This document shows, in pieces, positions 1 through 8,430 of a stretch of DNA of 64,000 nucleotides. Both the position numbers and the translations under genes were made by a program. How positions within the stretch are numbered: the first letter of the stretch is position 1; each line of letters starts with the position of its first letter. Origin of the DNA: Armatimonadota bacterium (GTDB lineage: Bacteria; Armatimonadota; Fimbriimonadia; Fimbriimonadales; Fimbriimonadaceae); the NCBI GenBank assembly GCA_016789105.1, contig JAEURN010000008.1, positions 1-64,000 of the forward strand, in the 5' to 3' direction. The notes below the pieces were generated by a model, which saw nothing but the letters and a program-made list of their open reading frames with translations, made no database searches and was not told where the DNA came from.

Positions 1-996
1 TCACCCGCCCAGCGGGTCGTCGTCGATCTCCCGGTAGGGGCCGCCGTTCCGGATGGCAATTGATGATGGGGTGAGGGCCGCCAGATCCAGGCTCCGGCGC
101 CCCAAGTAGGCGATCTGGGCCCGCCGCTTGTAAGAATCCACCAACTCTGGGAAGTTCGGATCCTCACGCGCAAGGTAGCGGGGTTTGGAATGGTAAAGGT
201 GGAATGTCGAAAGCCAAGTCCGCTCCTCATCCGTGCGCGCCAATGCAACCGCTTGAGCATAAAGGGCTTCATCGCACTTCAAATCGTTGAAGTAATCCAC
301 GTAAAACGCCTGGTAGGCAACCGGCACATACCACTCTGGGAACAAGGCGTGGGCTTTGTTCGCCGCCGCCAGTTGCGCATCCCAATCCCCTTCCATCGCC
401 TCCAACATCGTCACCGCTGCCTCCAACCGGTTGGGGGTGAACGCCCAAACATCCGCTTTGGGGTCATCGTGGAAGAGCACCAATATCGGGAACGGGTCAG
501 CGTCATACCCGTGCGGGCTTTTCCTCATGCTGTTCACCCGGGTCGAAAGCGTGTCCAAGAACACCGTGTAAACGTCCTGCGCATCTTGTAGCCGGTTCTG
601 CCGAAGCAAGAGCCTGATGTACTGCGGATAGAACTGGAAAGTCGATCCGCCCCCCCCCATGCCGTAAAAGCTATCCCCCCGCAATGCCCATTTGTATGCC
701 CGGGCCGCATGGGCATCCATGCCCAACCCTTCATAGGCTGTTCCGAGGTAATAATAGAATGTGGTACTTGGAAACCATGTGCTTTCCTTGTAATAGCGTA
801 AGGCCGCGTCTTTGTGAGAAATCACTTCTTGATATTTTTTGTCTGATAAAAGTAGATACATCAAGCTTTCTTCGTGACTGGCAAGCTGGAGCCGCTCATA
901 TTTTTCCGCCGAGGTCAATTCTTGTGCTAAGGCCGGGTTGTAGGCCAAGGTTGCAATAATTGCGAGAGCTGCGGTTTTGAGTTTGACTTTTTTCAT
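1..996 (-). CDS. Secreted TPR-like protein of unknown function
   Basis: 331 residues, complete (TGA at the very left edge). The N-terminus is a signal peptide: KK charges, a hydrophobic stretch and a cleavage site near NPALA-QE (about residue 25). The rest is helical with repeats of the type 'YYYLGTAYEGLGMDAHAARAYKWAL' spread over residues 50-300, as in tetratricopeptide-like solenoids, so a periplasmic or surface scaffold is likely. It lies 21 bp downstream of another secreted-protein gene on the same strand and is probably cotranscribed with it; if that gene is phase-variable, polar effects are possible. No catalytic motif seen. The TPR assignment is pattern-based; no specific function can be named. 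Confidence 0.7.
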   Translation of the reverse strand: MKKVKLKTAALAIIATLAYNPALAQELTSAEKYERLQLASHEESLMYLLLSDKKYQEVISHKDAALRYYKESTWFPSTTFYYYLGTAYEGLGMDAHAARAYKWALRGDSFYGMGGGGSTFQFYPQYIRLLLRQNRLQDAQDVYTVFLDTLSTRVNSMRKSPHGYDADPFPILVLFHDDPKADVWAFTPNRLEAAVTMLEAMEGDWDAQLAAANKAHALFPEWYVPVAYQAFYVDYFNDLKCDEALYAQAVALARTDEERTWLSTFHLYHSKPRYLAREDPNFPELVDSYKRRAQIAYLGRRSLDLAALTPSSIAIRNGGPYREIDDDPLGG

Positions 997-1017
997 TGTC
1001 CTTTCCTTCTTCTTTTG

Positions 1018-2664
1018 TTACGGCACATAGAACTGAAATCCTTGGAAATACATGATCCGAACCCACGTTGGATGGTCATCGGTATCTTGTCCGCTAGTAG
1101 AAGCAGATGGCATCCCGTTTACATCCCAGTCTGTCGTTTCTGTCCGAGAAGCGTTTCCGTTCCAACTCCATTCGTGTGTCCGAATCGGCACCCACATGAC
1201 GTTGTGGCCATCAATCGGAGGAGGCAAGTACATGATGTAATCCGTAAAAGAATCGTTCGCAGTCGCCCCGCTCCAATAGTCGGTTAAGTTATCGCTCACT
1301 GGACGCGAAAATGTTTGTAGGGGATTATCTGTGATCGAAATTTCTGACCCGATACTCGAAAATTCACCCGAGAAAGAATGTCCCTTTGTGAATGTGTACG
1401 GATAGCCAATATCAAGCCACTGGAGGCCGTTTGCCGGACTGATAATATATGTTTGGGAAGCGCCACTGATGAGTTTGCGGGTGTTCGAGCGGCTGAAATT
1501 CGCCATTTGCGCAAAACAAGCTTTGCCGACATTGCCAAAATCTGGGATGTCGTTGAACGTAGACAGGACTTCAGCCCCGACTTGCACGCTTGCCCCCTGC
1601 GGCACCAGCCCAATCGGCCCAAACCCATCTTGCGAATTGTTTGTGTAGCGTTTGACTTCTCCTGCGACAACTGCGTTACTACTGGTACTCGGTTTGACGG
1701 AAACGACTATTTTTGATTTCGCAAGGAATGGGAGCCACATGCCTGGTTCGTCAATAAAGACATTACATTGCACCTGCAATTTGCCACCCGCAGCAGTGTA
1801 GAAATTGAAATCTGTTGCGTGGTAGTCGTTAGAAACGAACAAATCAAGCGGATTGGATAAGCGCTCAGGGAAGTAGCCTTTGAACACTTTGAGGTTTAAA
1901 CCAGGAGCCACCCAAACGCGGTCGGCAACCGCGACCCCAGAAAGCCCGGGCAACACGACATTGGGGTCGGATGGGGCCAAAGCGGTTCGCGCCTTGATCT
2001 CTTGACCGGTCAAAAATTTGTCACCGGTACTAAAGTGCGTATACCCACTGAGAGTCACGACCGGGGCCAACACCCGGCACTGGTAATCCACCCGGGCAGA
2101 ACAGCGGCCCGCCGTTGCGCAGGAGGCCGATGCCGAGGGCGAAAATGTCACCGTGACCTGTTGGCCACCGGCAAGAGACCGGACCCGGCGGCCAGCCCTG
2201 TACCCTGCAACCACGTTGCCCATACCTGTTTCGACGAGCGGCGAACCCATCCCGTTATCGCAACTGCCCGTGCCGTTGCCAACCATCGGATCCGCCTCGT
2301 ATTGGGCATTACAGTACTCCTCGATGACGACGGTGGCGGGAGGCTTGTCGTTGGAATCTGGTGTCTGCGTTCCGGGCAGATTGTCTGGTACCCACTGGAA
2401 GATCATTGAAATCTCGCCGGTGCAGGTAGCAAAAGACGCCGTGGAATTGTTCGGCGACAGATAAGACGCCTCGCCAATACAGTTAGGAGAAACATGCGAA
2501 TATCCGGCGGTGCCGCTTGGATTTGTTGCAACCCCTCCTGAGCTTGAGGAAAATTCATAGTGCCCGGCAAAAGCCTGGACGCAAAAACTAATGGCGCAGA
2601 CTAACCCGACAACCCGACAACCCGACAACCCGACAAAACCATACGCGGAACCCTCATGCACCAC
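1018..2664 (-). CDS. Large secreted protein of unknown function, possibly phase-variable
   Basis: The open frame encodes up to 548 residues. A hydrophobic segment ending in an AFA-G cleavage site lies at about residues 16-34, followed by a Ser/Thr/Gly/Asn-rich extracellular-type body with several cysteines and no recognised domain. The only in-frame start before the signal peptide is GTG at 2664, which has no Shine-Dalgarno and gives an n-region without positive charge. A well-spaced GAGGG (2651-2655) instead precedes ATG at 2640-2642, and another ATG lies at 2655-2657. Both are in a frame that stops at TAG just after an 8-bp x4 repeat (2603-2634). Removing one repeat joins these ATGs to the long frame and gives a textbook signal peptide. 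So as sequenced the gene may be in an OFF state, or be read poorly from GTG. Likely heads a two-gene unit with the TPR gene downstream. Confidence 0.6.
   Translation of the reverse strand: MVHEGSAYGFVGLSGCRVVGLVCAISFCVQAFAGHYEFSSSSGGVATNPSGTAGYSHVSPNCIGEASYLSPNNSTASFATCTGEISMIFQWVPDNLPGTQTPDSNDKPPATVVIEEYCNAQYEADPMVGNGTGSCDNGMGSPLVETGMGNVVAGYRAGRRVRSLAGGQQVTVTFSPSASASCATAGRCSARVDYQCRVLAPVVTLSGYTHFSTGDKFLTGQEIKARTALAPSDPNVVLPGLSGVAVADRVWVAPGLNLKVFKGYFPERLSNPLDLFVSNDYHATDFNFYTAAGGKLQVQCNVFIDEPGMWLPFLAKSKIVVSVKPSTSSNAVVAGEVKRYTNNSQDGFGPIGLVPQGASVQVGAEVLSTFNDIPDFGNVGKACFAQMANFSRSNTRKLISGASQTYIISPANGLQWLDIGYPYTFTKGHSFSGEFSSIGSEISITDNPLQTFSRPVSDNLTDYWSGATANDSFTDYIMYLPPPIDGHNVMWVPIRTHEWSWNGNASRTETTDWDVNGMPSASTSGQDTDDHPTWVRIMYFQGFQFYVP
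2603..2634 (-). repeat. 8-bp tandem repeat (GTCGGGTT x4) in signal-peptide coding region
   Basis: Four perfect copies of GTCGGGTT on the minus strand, 8-40 nt downstream of the Shine-Dalgarno-linked ATG of the secreted-protein gene. The unit is not a multiple of three, so each gain or loss changes the reading frame, as in known contingency loci that vary by slipped-strand mispairing. The repeat itself is open in the long-ORF frame; the ATG-linked frame ends at a TAG directly after it. Confidence 0.85.
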
Positions 2665-2665
2665 A

Positions 2666-2695
2666 ATAGTAGTGGCAACCGCCCTTGACTGTCAA
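2666..2695 (-). promoter_or_regulatory. Sigma70-type promoter for the secreted-protein gene
   Basis: On the minus strand, TTGACA (2690-2695) is followed after 18 bp by TACTAT (2666-2671). Transcription would start near 2659, which is downstream of the GTG at 2664 and just upstream of GAGGG and the ATG at 2642. This argues that the GTG is not the natural start. Predicted by consensus only. Confidence 0.5.
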
Positions 2696-2728
2696 CCCGC
2701 TCGGAAAATCCCGCACAAGATTTAACAA

Positions 2729-3727
2729 ATGGCCGACTTCCTCTTCGAACCCGACACAAATCCCGAACTCATCCAGGCCAAAAAAGTAGCCGTCATCGGC
2801 TACGGGAGCCAGGGCCGTGCCCAAGCCCTCAACCTCCGCGAAAGCGGAGTACAAGTCACAATCGGCCTCTACCCCGGGTCAAAATCCCGCGCCCAAGCCG
2901 AAGCCGATGGCTTCCCCACCCAGGACACTTGCGAAGTGGTGCAGCGGGCTGACGTCGTGATGCTTTGCACCCCCGATGTGCCGATGGCGCAGATCTACCG
3001 CGAGGATGTGGCCCCGTTCCTCCGCTCCGGCATGACCCTGCTGTTTGCCCACGGCTTCAACATCGTCTATGGCACCATCGCCCCGCCACCGGGCATCGAT
3101 GTCGCCATGGTCAGCCCCAAAGGGCCGGGGCCGGGGCTGAGGGCCGAATTCATGGCTGGGAAGGGCCTGCCCGCGCTGGTCGCCGTCCACCAAGATGCCA
3201 CCGGCCAGGCCGAAGCCCTCGCCCTCAGCTACGCCTGGGGGATCGGCTCGGCGCGGGCGGGCATTTTGCGCACCACATTCCGCGAGGAAACCGAAACCGA
3301 TCTCTTTGGGGAACAGGCCGTCCTTTGCGGAGGGATCCCCGCCCTCATCGAAGCCGGAGTCCAAACGCTCATCGATGCCGGATACACCCCGGAAGTCGCC
3401 TATTTCGAATGCTTGCACGAAACCCGGCTCATCGTCGAACTGCTCTACCGGGGCGGGCTGACCCACATGAACAAGCGCATCAGCGACACCGCCGAATGGG
3501 GCGGATACCTGGCCGGAAAGCGGCTCGTCACCGATCAGACCAGGGCTGAAATGAAAGCAATCCTCGCCGAAATCCAATCGGGCCAGTTTGCCCACGGGTG
3601 GATCGCTGAAAACGAGGCCGGGCTCCCTCATATGCAGGCGTTCCGGCAGCAGACCCCCAACCTGCCGACCGAACAGGTGGGCCGCCGCGTCCGCCGAACC
3701 CTGCCCATCATCGAAGAAGAAGATTAG
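2729..3727 (+). CDS. ilvC: Ketol-acid reductoisomerase
   Basis: 332 residues, the usual length for class I enzymes. It catalyses isomerisation and NAD(P)H reduction of acetolactate or acetohydroxybutyrate in valine, leucine and isoleucine synthesis. The Rossmann motif GYGSQG lies at about 25-29, catalytic His in FAHGF at about 108, metal-binding acids in DLFGEQ and in FECLHE, and the substrate Ser in ISDTAEWG. Oddities: Arg30 replaces the common His of GSQGHA, and Tyr48 sits where many NADPH enzymes have Arg in the beta2-alphaB loop (GLYPGSKS). It stands alone without ilvB/N/D; the next gene starts 34 bp downstream. ATG at 2729 has no strong Shine-Dalgarno. Confidence 0.95.
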   Translation: MADFLFEPDTNPELIQAKKVAVIGYGSQGRAQALNLRESGVQVTIGLYPGSKSRAQAEADGFPTQDTCEVVQRADVVMLCTPDVPMAQIYREDVAPFLRSGMTLLFAHGFNIVYGTIAPPPGIDVAMVSPKGPGPGLRAEFMAGKGLPALVAVHQDATGQAEALALSYAWGIGSARAGILRTTFREETETDLFGEQAVLCGGIPALIEAGVQTLIDAGYTPEVAYFECLHETRLIVELLYRGGLTHMNKRISDTAEWGGYLAGKRLVTDQTRAEMKAILAEIQSGQFAHGWIAENEAGLPHMQAFRQQTPNLPTEQVGRRVRRTLPIIEEED

Positions 3728-3761
3728 CGAACCCTCACCCCGGGAACGCGTCAACCCATCC

Positions 3762-4328
3762 ATGACACTTGCGGCCCTGGCCGGATTGATCGCCACCCAA
3801 AGGGCGCAGACCCCGCAAGTCGGCGAGTTTGCTCCCGGTTTCACGCTCAAACGGATGGGGAGCAAAGAAAACGTCAGCCTCGCCGATTTCAAAGGCAAAC
3901 GCCCGGTTGTGCTCATCTTCGGTTCTTATACGTGACCCCCGTTCCGGCAACATGCCGAGTATCTGAACCGGTGGTTCAGCGAAGAAAAATCCAAAGCCGA
4001 ATTCCTGATCGTCTACGTCCGCGAAGCCCATGCGACCGACGGCCAACAAGCCCAACAAAACATCCGCGACGGCGTTTTGGTCGCCAACCACAAAACCATT
4101 GAGGAACGGGAAGAAGCCGCCAAACATTGCGCCGCAGAACTCGGACTCAAAATCCCCATCCTCATGGACAGCATGGATGACAAAACCGAAAAAGCCTACC
4201 AAGGCTGGCCAGACCGGCTTTATGTGGTTGGCAAAGACGGCAAAATCGCCTACGCCGGGGAAAAGGGGCCCCGGGGATTCGACCCGCCCCAGGCAAGGGA
4301 GGCTCTCCACAACCTAGCCGGCAGATAA
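3762..4328 (+). CDS. Iodothyronine-deiodinase-like thioredoxin-fold protein, probable selenoprotein (in-frame TGA)
   Basis: Reading through one TGA (3933-3935, codon 58) gives a single 188-residue protein ending at TAA 4328. The TGA sits in FGSYT-(TGA)-PPFRQ, which matches the active-site motif of the deiodinase family (FGSxT-U/C-PPF), where the residue is selenocysteine or cysteine. The sequence after it keeps family-typical segments (VYVREAH.TDG, EEREEAAKHC, PILMDSMDD, YQGWPDRLYVV, DGKIAYAGEKGP.GF) with no further stops, so it does not look decayed. A hairpin starts about 6 nt after the TGA: GTTC 3941-3944 with GAAC 3965-3968, and CGGCA 3945-3949 with TGCCG 3953-3957. This could serve as a bacterial SECIS, though the ACA apical loop lacks the usual G. 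TGA serves as an ordinary stop elsewhere here. Alternative: a TGC/TGT-to-TGA nonsense mutation. The enzyme is probably a redox enzyme; substrate unknown. Confidence 0.75.
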
Positions 4329-4344
4329 CCAGTAGAATCTTCCC

Positions 4345-5163
4345 ATGGTTGTCCTTATCTGCGTCGACGGAGCCCGGCCCGATGGCATCGCCCGCGCGGC
4401 CACGCCCAACCTCGACCGGATTGGCCATGAGGGGTCGGTCTGCTTCCATATGCAGCCTGTCCATCCCAATTTGCCGCTGGCCGGGCAACAATCGCTCTTC
4501 CGCAGCGTTCCACCGGATGTCCATGGGGCAACCGGAGCCGAACTCAACGGGTTCAAGCGGACAATCCCAAGCCTGATCGACACGCTGGCGGCCGCCGACC
4601 TCAAGGTGGGCATGTTCTATACCATCCCCAGCTTGCGGGAAGTCAGCCTCCCCGATTCGTCCTCCGTCAACTATTGCAATGCCCGGACCCACACCAGCGA
4701 TGGCGACAACCACATTGTCGAAATGGCCATCCGCACCGCCGCCATGGAAGACTTCGACTTCCTGTTCGTCAATTTGGGCCATGCAGGTTATGTGGGTGCT
4801 CACTACGGCTGGCATTCCGACGAATACATCCAGGCCATGACATTCACCGATGCCTGCATCGGCAAGTTCACCGATGCCATCATCGCCCTCCACCAGCCGG
4901 TCGACTTTATTGTGGCCAGCAACCACTCCGGTGGCGGTGAGGCCGACGAAGACCTTCCGCTCTACATGTGGGGTTACCGCATGGTTCAGGGGATCAAGGT
5001 CGAGCAGCCGGTTTCGCTGCTCGATATCGCCCCAACCATCGCGTACCTTTACAGCATCGACCCCCCACGCGAGTGGCAGGGCAAACTGATTGCCGAGGCC
5101 ATCAAAGACACGCCAGAATCGGAAGCCCGGAGCCAATCCACCGTCTTCGGCTTGGAAGACTGA
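4345..5163 (+). CDS. Alkaline-phosphatase-superfamily protein (NPP/phosphodiesterase-like), altered active site
   Basis: 272 residues, short for the family. The start VVLICVDGARPDG, then TPNLDRI, PPDVHG, a GH-containing loop near 143-160 and a SxHSGG loop near 192 follow the order of nucleotide pyrophosphatase/phosphodiesterase domains. Asp8 and His residues of the metal sites are kept. However, the second-site Asp appears as Asn in VNLGHAGY, the 'SDHG' Asp appears as Asn in ASNHSGG, and no Thr/Ser aligns with the nucleophile ahead of AGQQSLFRS. It may be inactive, or use a different chemistry. No signal peptide, so cytoplasmic. The gene begins 16 bp after the deiodinase-like gene and 10 bp before a membrane-protein gene. 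Confidence 0.7.
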   Translation: MVVLICVDGARPDGIARAATPNLDRIGHEGSVCFHMQPVHPNLPLAGQQSLFRSVPPDVHGATGAELNGFKRTIPSLIDTLAAADLKVGMFYTIPSLREVSLPDSSSVNYCNARTHTSDGDNHIVEMAIRTAAMEDFDFLFVNLGHAGYVGAHYGWHSDEYIQAMTFTDACIGKFTDAIIALHQPVDFIVASNHSGGGEADEDLPLYMWGYRMVQGIKVEQPVSLLDIAPTIAYLYSIDPPREWQGKLIAEAIKDTPESEARSQSTVFGLED

Positions 5164-5173
5164 CCGGGATTCA

Positions 5174-5818
5174 ATGGCAGTCGACCCCAGCCCCTATTGG
5201 AGCCCGGTTGGCAGCCGCACGGTCGGCTACCGCTTGGGAATCCTCTGCAGTGTGGTGGTGATCCAAATGGTAGGGGCCTATTTGGCCGTCGCGCTCGCCC
5301 AAGGGATTGCCCATCGCATGGCCGGAGATTCAGCCAAGATCGTTTGGCTCTACGGTTTGGGGATGGTTGCCACACGGTTCATCTCACGAGGTTTCATAGA
5401 CTTGGCGACGAGCGACCGACTCGGGGTCATGCCGGGCGAAAGAGTCACCGCGGCCATCTATTTCTTGGCTATTGCCCTCCGCGGTGCCCCCCATGCGCTG
5501 TTCCTCACTTGGCTCGGGGCGTTGATGGGGGCGGTCGATGACTTTCCGGATCCCGTTTTGTTCGCCACGCTGCTTGCCACCTTGCCCCTGCTCTTTTTGG
5601 ACCGGATCCGGCGCATGCCGACTGTTGCCATCAGGAATCCAAGGCAGCTCCTGCTCGACCGGGGCTCCCCGCTTTACCGGGACGTGGCGAACCGCCTTAA
5701 ACAACCGGGATGGCTCGAGACTGTCAAATATGTCCGGAAACAAACCGGCCTTTCCGTCCGCGACGCCCTCATGCTGATGGCCCTCATCCGGAACGACGCC
5801 AAATCCCGCGGCTTCTGA
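5174..5818 (+). CDS. Membrane protein of unknown function
   Basis: 214 residues from ATG 5174. Three or four hydrophobic segments (about 20-45, 55-70, 92-115 and 125-143) are followed by a soluble C-terminal tail. The last ~35 residues (WLETVKYVRKQTGLSVRDAL) resemble the helix-turn motif of ribosomal protein L7/L12 C-terminal-like domains, seen in other bacterial membrane proteins; this is a weak resemblance. It is cotranscribed with the phosphatase-like gene upstream (10-bp gap). No enzymatic motif seen. Confidence 0.6.
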   Translation: MAVDPSPYWSPVGSRTVGYRLGILCSVVVIQMVGAYLAVALAQGIAHRMAGDSAKIVWLYGLGMVATRFISRGFIDLATSDRLGVMPGERVTAAIYFLAIALRGAPHALFLTWLGALMGAVDDFPDPVLFATLLATLPLLFLDRIRRMPTVAIRNPRQLLLDRGSPLYRDVANRLKQPGWLETVKYVRKQTGLSVRDALMLMALIRNDAKSRGF

Positions 5819-5884
5819 CAGGGCAACGGCCGCGCCCGTCCCAGAGTATCCAAAACGGGGCGTTTCACAATAAAGCCCAAGCCC

Positions 5885-7375
5885 ATGAGCGCCAAGGAAT
5901 TCCGACTCTACGATTCTCTCAGCCGGCAAGTCAAACCGATCACGCCTGCTGAACCCGGACACCTTCGCCTCTACTCTTGCGGGCCTACCGTCTACTCGTA
6001 CGCCCACATCGGCAACTTCCGCACGTTCGTCACCACCGACTTGATTGTCCGGACGGCCCGCTCCCTCGGTTGGCGTGTCACGAGCGTCAGCAACATCACC
6101 GATGTCGGGCACCTGACCGAAGACAACGTCGCCGACGCCACCGGCGAAGACAAAATGGCCCGGGCCCTCCAATCCAAAGACGGCGAGGACTTTGCCAACG
6201 TTTGGGATCTTGCCCGATACTATGCCAACGCCTTTGAGCAAGACTGGGCCAGCCTCAACCTACTGCCACCCACCATACGCCCCCGCGCCACCGAGCACAT
6301 GCGCGAACAAATCCTGGCTGTGCAAGACCTCATCCAAAAGGGGCACGCCTACGAAACCCCGACCGGCGTGTACTTCAGCGTCGAAAGCTTTGGCGATTAC
6401 GGCAAACTCAGCGGCAACCGGGATCGGGAAGACCTCCAGGTGGCCGTGAGGGACATCGTCCAAGACGACAACAAACGCAACCCCGCCGACTTTGCCCTAT
6501 GGAAAAAGGACGACAAGCACCTGATGCAATGGTTTAGCCCTTGGGGTTGGGGGTTCCCCGGGTGGCACATCGAATGTTCCGTCATGGCCCAGAAATACCT
6601 TGGCGACACCATCGACCTCCACGGTGGGGGCGAAGACCTCCGGTTCCCCCACCACGAATGCGAGATCGCGCAATCGGAAGCCGGTTCCGGCAAACCGTTT
6701 TGCAACCACTGGTTCCACGTCACGTTCTTGCAGGTCGAGGGCGAAAAAATGTCCAAATCCAAGGGCAACTTTTTCACGGCCCGGGATATTTTTGAACAAG
6801 GATTCAGCCCCTTGGCGTTGCGGCTCGCCCTGATCAGCGTCCCCTACAACAAACCGCACAACTTCACCCGGCAAACCCTGCGCGACTCACAAAACCACTT
6901 CGAACGGTTCCAAGAATCCCTCGCCAGGATTGCCGCCCAAGGCGTCGACCCCGAAGCACTTGAGGACACCTTTTCGCCCGAACCGCTCTTTGCCGACCTC
7001 TACGGAGAGGCCCAAGAGGCCATGCTCAACGACCTCAACACATCCGTTGCCGTTGCCAAGGCGCTGGAAGGCAACAAACTTATCCTCCGCGACCCGCTCA
7101 CCCCGCACTCCGCCCAAAACGCAGCCTGGTTCTTGAAAAAAATCAACGACCTCTTGGGAATCGCTTATAACACCCAAGCGGCAGAAACGGAAGGCCCTGA
7201 TGAGGCCGAACCGGTGATTGACGGGCACCCGATCAGCGAACTCATCGTGCATCGGGCCGAGGCCAAAGCGGCCAAAGACTTTGCCCGGGCCGACGCCATC
7301 CGCGCTGCCGTCGAATCGGCTGGGTTCGAACTCCGGGATTCTCCCGAAGGCACAACCTGGCGAAAATCGACGTGA
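5885..7375 (+). CDS. cysS: Cysteinyl-tRNA synthetase
   Basis: 496 residues, class I synthetase charging tRNA-Cys with cysteine. The zinc ligand Cys of SCGPTVY is near residue 31 and the HIGH-type motif is HIGN just after it. The other zinc site residues are in GWHIECSVMA and HHECEIAQSE, and KMSKSKGNF (about 293) is the KMSKS loop. The C-terminal DALR-like/anticodon region follows from about 340. ATG 5885 follows a 66-bp gap without a clear terminator. All catalytic motifs intact. Confidence 0.97.
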   Translation: MSAKEFRLYDSLSRQVKPITPAEPGHLRLYSCGPTVYSYAHIGNFRTFVTTDLIVRTARSLGWRVTSVSNITDVGHLTEDNVADATGEDKMARALQSKDGEDFANVWDLARYYANAFEQDWASLNLLPPTIRPRATEHMREQILAVQDLIQKGHAYETPTGVYFSVESFGDYGKLSGNRDREDLQVAVRDIVQDDNKRNPADFALWKKDDKHLMQWFSPWGWGFPGWHIECSVMAQKYLGDTIDLHGGGEDLRFPHHECEIAQSEAGSGKPFCNHWFHVTFLQVEGEKMSKSKGNFFTARDIFEQGFSPLALRLALISVPYNKPHNFTRQTLRDSQNHFERFQESLARIAAQGVDPEALEDTFSPEPLFADLYGEAQEAMLNDLNTSVAVAKALEGNKLILRDPLTPHSAQNAAWFLKKINDLLGIAYNTQAAETEGPDEAEPVIDGHPISELIVHRAEAKAAKDFARADAIRAAVESAGFELRDSPEGTTWRKST

Positions 7376-7416
7376 CCGATTGAAACCTTCCCGGCCCCTT
7401 TCGCGTTCCGGATTTC

Positions 7417-8430
7417 ATGACGCGCAAGAGCATGGGGCTGGCCATCCTTGCCGTCACGAGCATCGCCTTTGCCGGGCTCATCGCCATCATCGCATCCGAA
7501 CCCTCTCCCAAAAAGGCATCGGGCGTCGTCTCAAAAATGCGGGTTGCCCCTGCCGGGCGGTTCGACCAAAAAGCCTGTGCGTCAAAAGTCGCCGCGATTT
7601 GCGGCTATCACGACCAGTACAAGAATTTTCCGACCGCCTCCATTTTGGCCCTCGACCTGATCCGAGAGATCGACGCATCGGATGCTACGGCCGGAGACTT
7701 GGTCGACTCCTTTGAGGGCATCGACCGCATGCTCGACCTGGTCGGCGGCCGCGGGGGGTGCGACAGCGCCCTCCAAGAAGCCTTATTTGCTCGATGCGGC
7801 CAAGGGTTCCGCCTTGAGCCGCGGCAGTATGGATCCGCCTTGCGCATGTTTGAAGCCATGGTGAAGTCCAACCGGTCCACCGGCAGGCTTTTGCCCATCT
7901 TCTTGGCGTTTGGCCAACTCGACCGCTCGCCCGACTGGCAATCGGCCCTCGCCCGTGCGGCCGAAACCAAGACTGTCATTGAGACTGAAAAGGCCGACCT
8001 GCGGTTTGCCTGGGAAGCCTGCGCCCAAATTGGGAAAGTGCTGCCGATGAGGCTCGAATCATGGCCTGGGACGCCCAAAGCCATGGCCGTCCAAAACCTC
8101 CCCGTCACGGTTCTGCTTGCCCGCGCCCCGATCCGCTATCAGCGGTTGGCCCGGCTGGCGGATGCTTCCAAAGGAACTTCCCGGTTGGTCTCGGCAACCC
8201 TGTTTGACAGCCAGGGCGGCCAGGAATTCGCAAAACTGGCCGAATATTGCCGGGTTCCCCTCTACCGAGCCGAAGGGGGCCTGGCAGACAACCTCCCCAA
8301 CGAAGTCGATTACATCGTTTTTTACTGCGATCCCCAAATGCGGCTTTTGGCCATGGATGATGGGCTCCTGTTGACCCGGGCCAAGGAGAACGGACGGTTC
8401 CCGCCTTCAAGTCAAACTTTGCGGCGGTAA
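7417..8430 (+). CDS. Membrane-anchored protein of unknown function
   Basis: 337 residues. Residues 8-27 form one hydrophobic segment (LAILAVTSIAFAGLIAIIAS) that serves as an anchor or uncleaved signal, so the body is outside the cytoplasmic membrane. It contains six or more cysteines and helical segments but no motif I recognise. It follows cysS by 41 bp in the same direction and converges with the TPR gene, the two stop codons overlapping by 19 bp. No function proposed. Confidence 0.65.
   Translation: MTRKSMGLAILAVTSIAFAGLIAIIASEPSPKKASGVVSKMRVAPAGRFDQKACASKVAAICGYHDQYKNFPTASILALDLIREIDASDATAGDLVDSFEGIDRMLDLVGGRGGCDSALQEALFARCGQGFRLEPRQYGSALRMFEAMVKSNRSTGRLLPIFLAFGQLDRSPDWQSALARAAETKTVIETEKADLRFAWEACAQIGKVLPMRLESWPGTPKAMAVQNLPVTVLLARAPIRYQRLARLADASKGTSRLVSATLFDSQGGQEFAKLAEYCRVPLYRAEGGLADNLPNEVDYIVFYCDPQMRLLAMDDGLLLTRAKENGRFPPSSQTLRR

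Noticed and set aside
2879-3916. 345-codon antisense frame over ilvC
   Set aside because: ilvC is unambiguous on the plus strand; the antisense protein is rich in Gly/Asp and shows no family.
3736-3935. Reading the deiodinase-like gene as two broken pieces (pseudogene)
   Set aside because: Only one stop interrupts the frame, it is exactly at the Sec/Cys site, and the sequence after it is intact and family-like. A nonsense mutation is possible but less likely.
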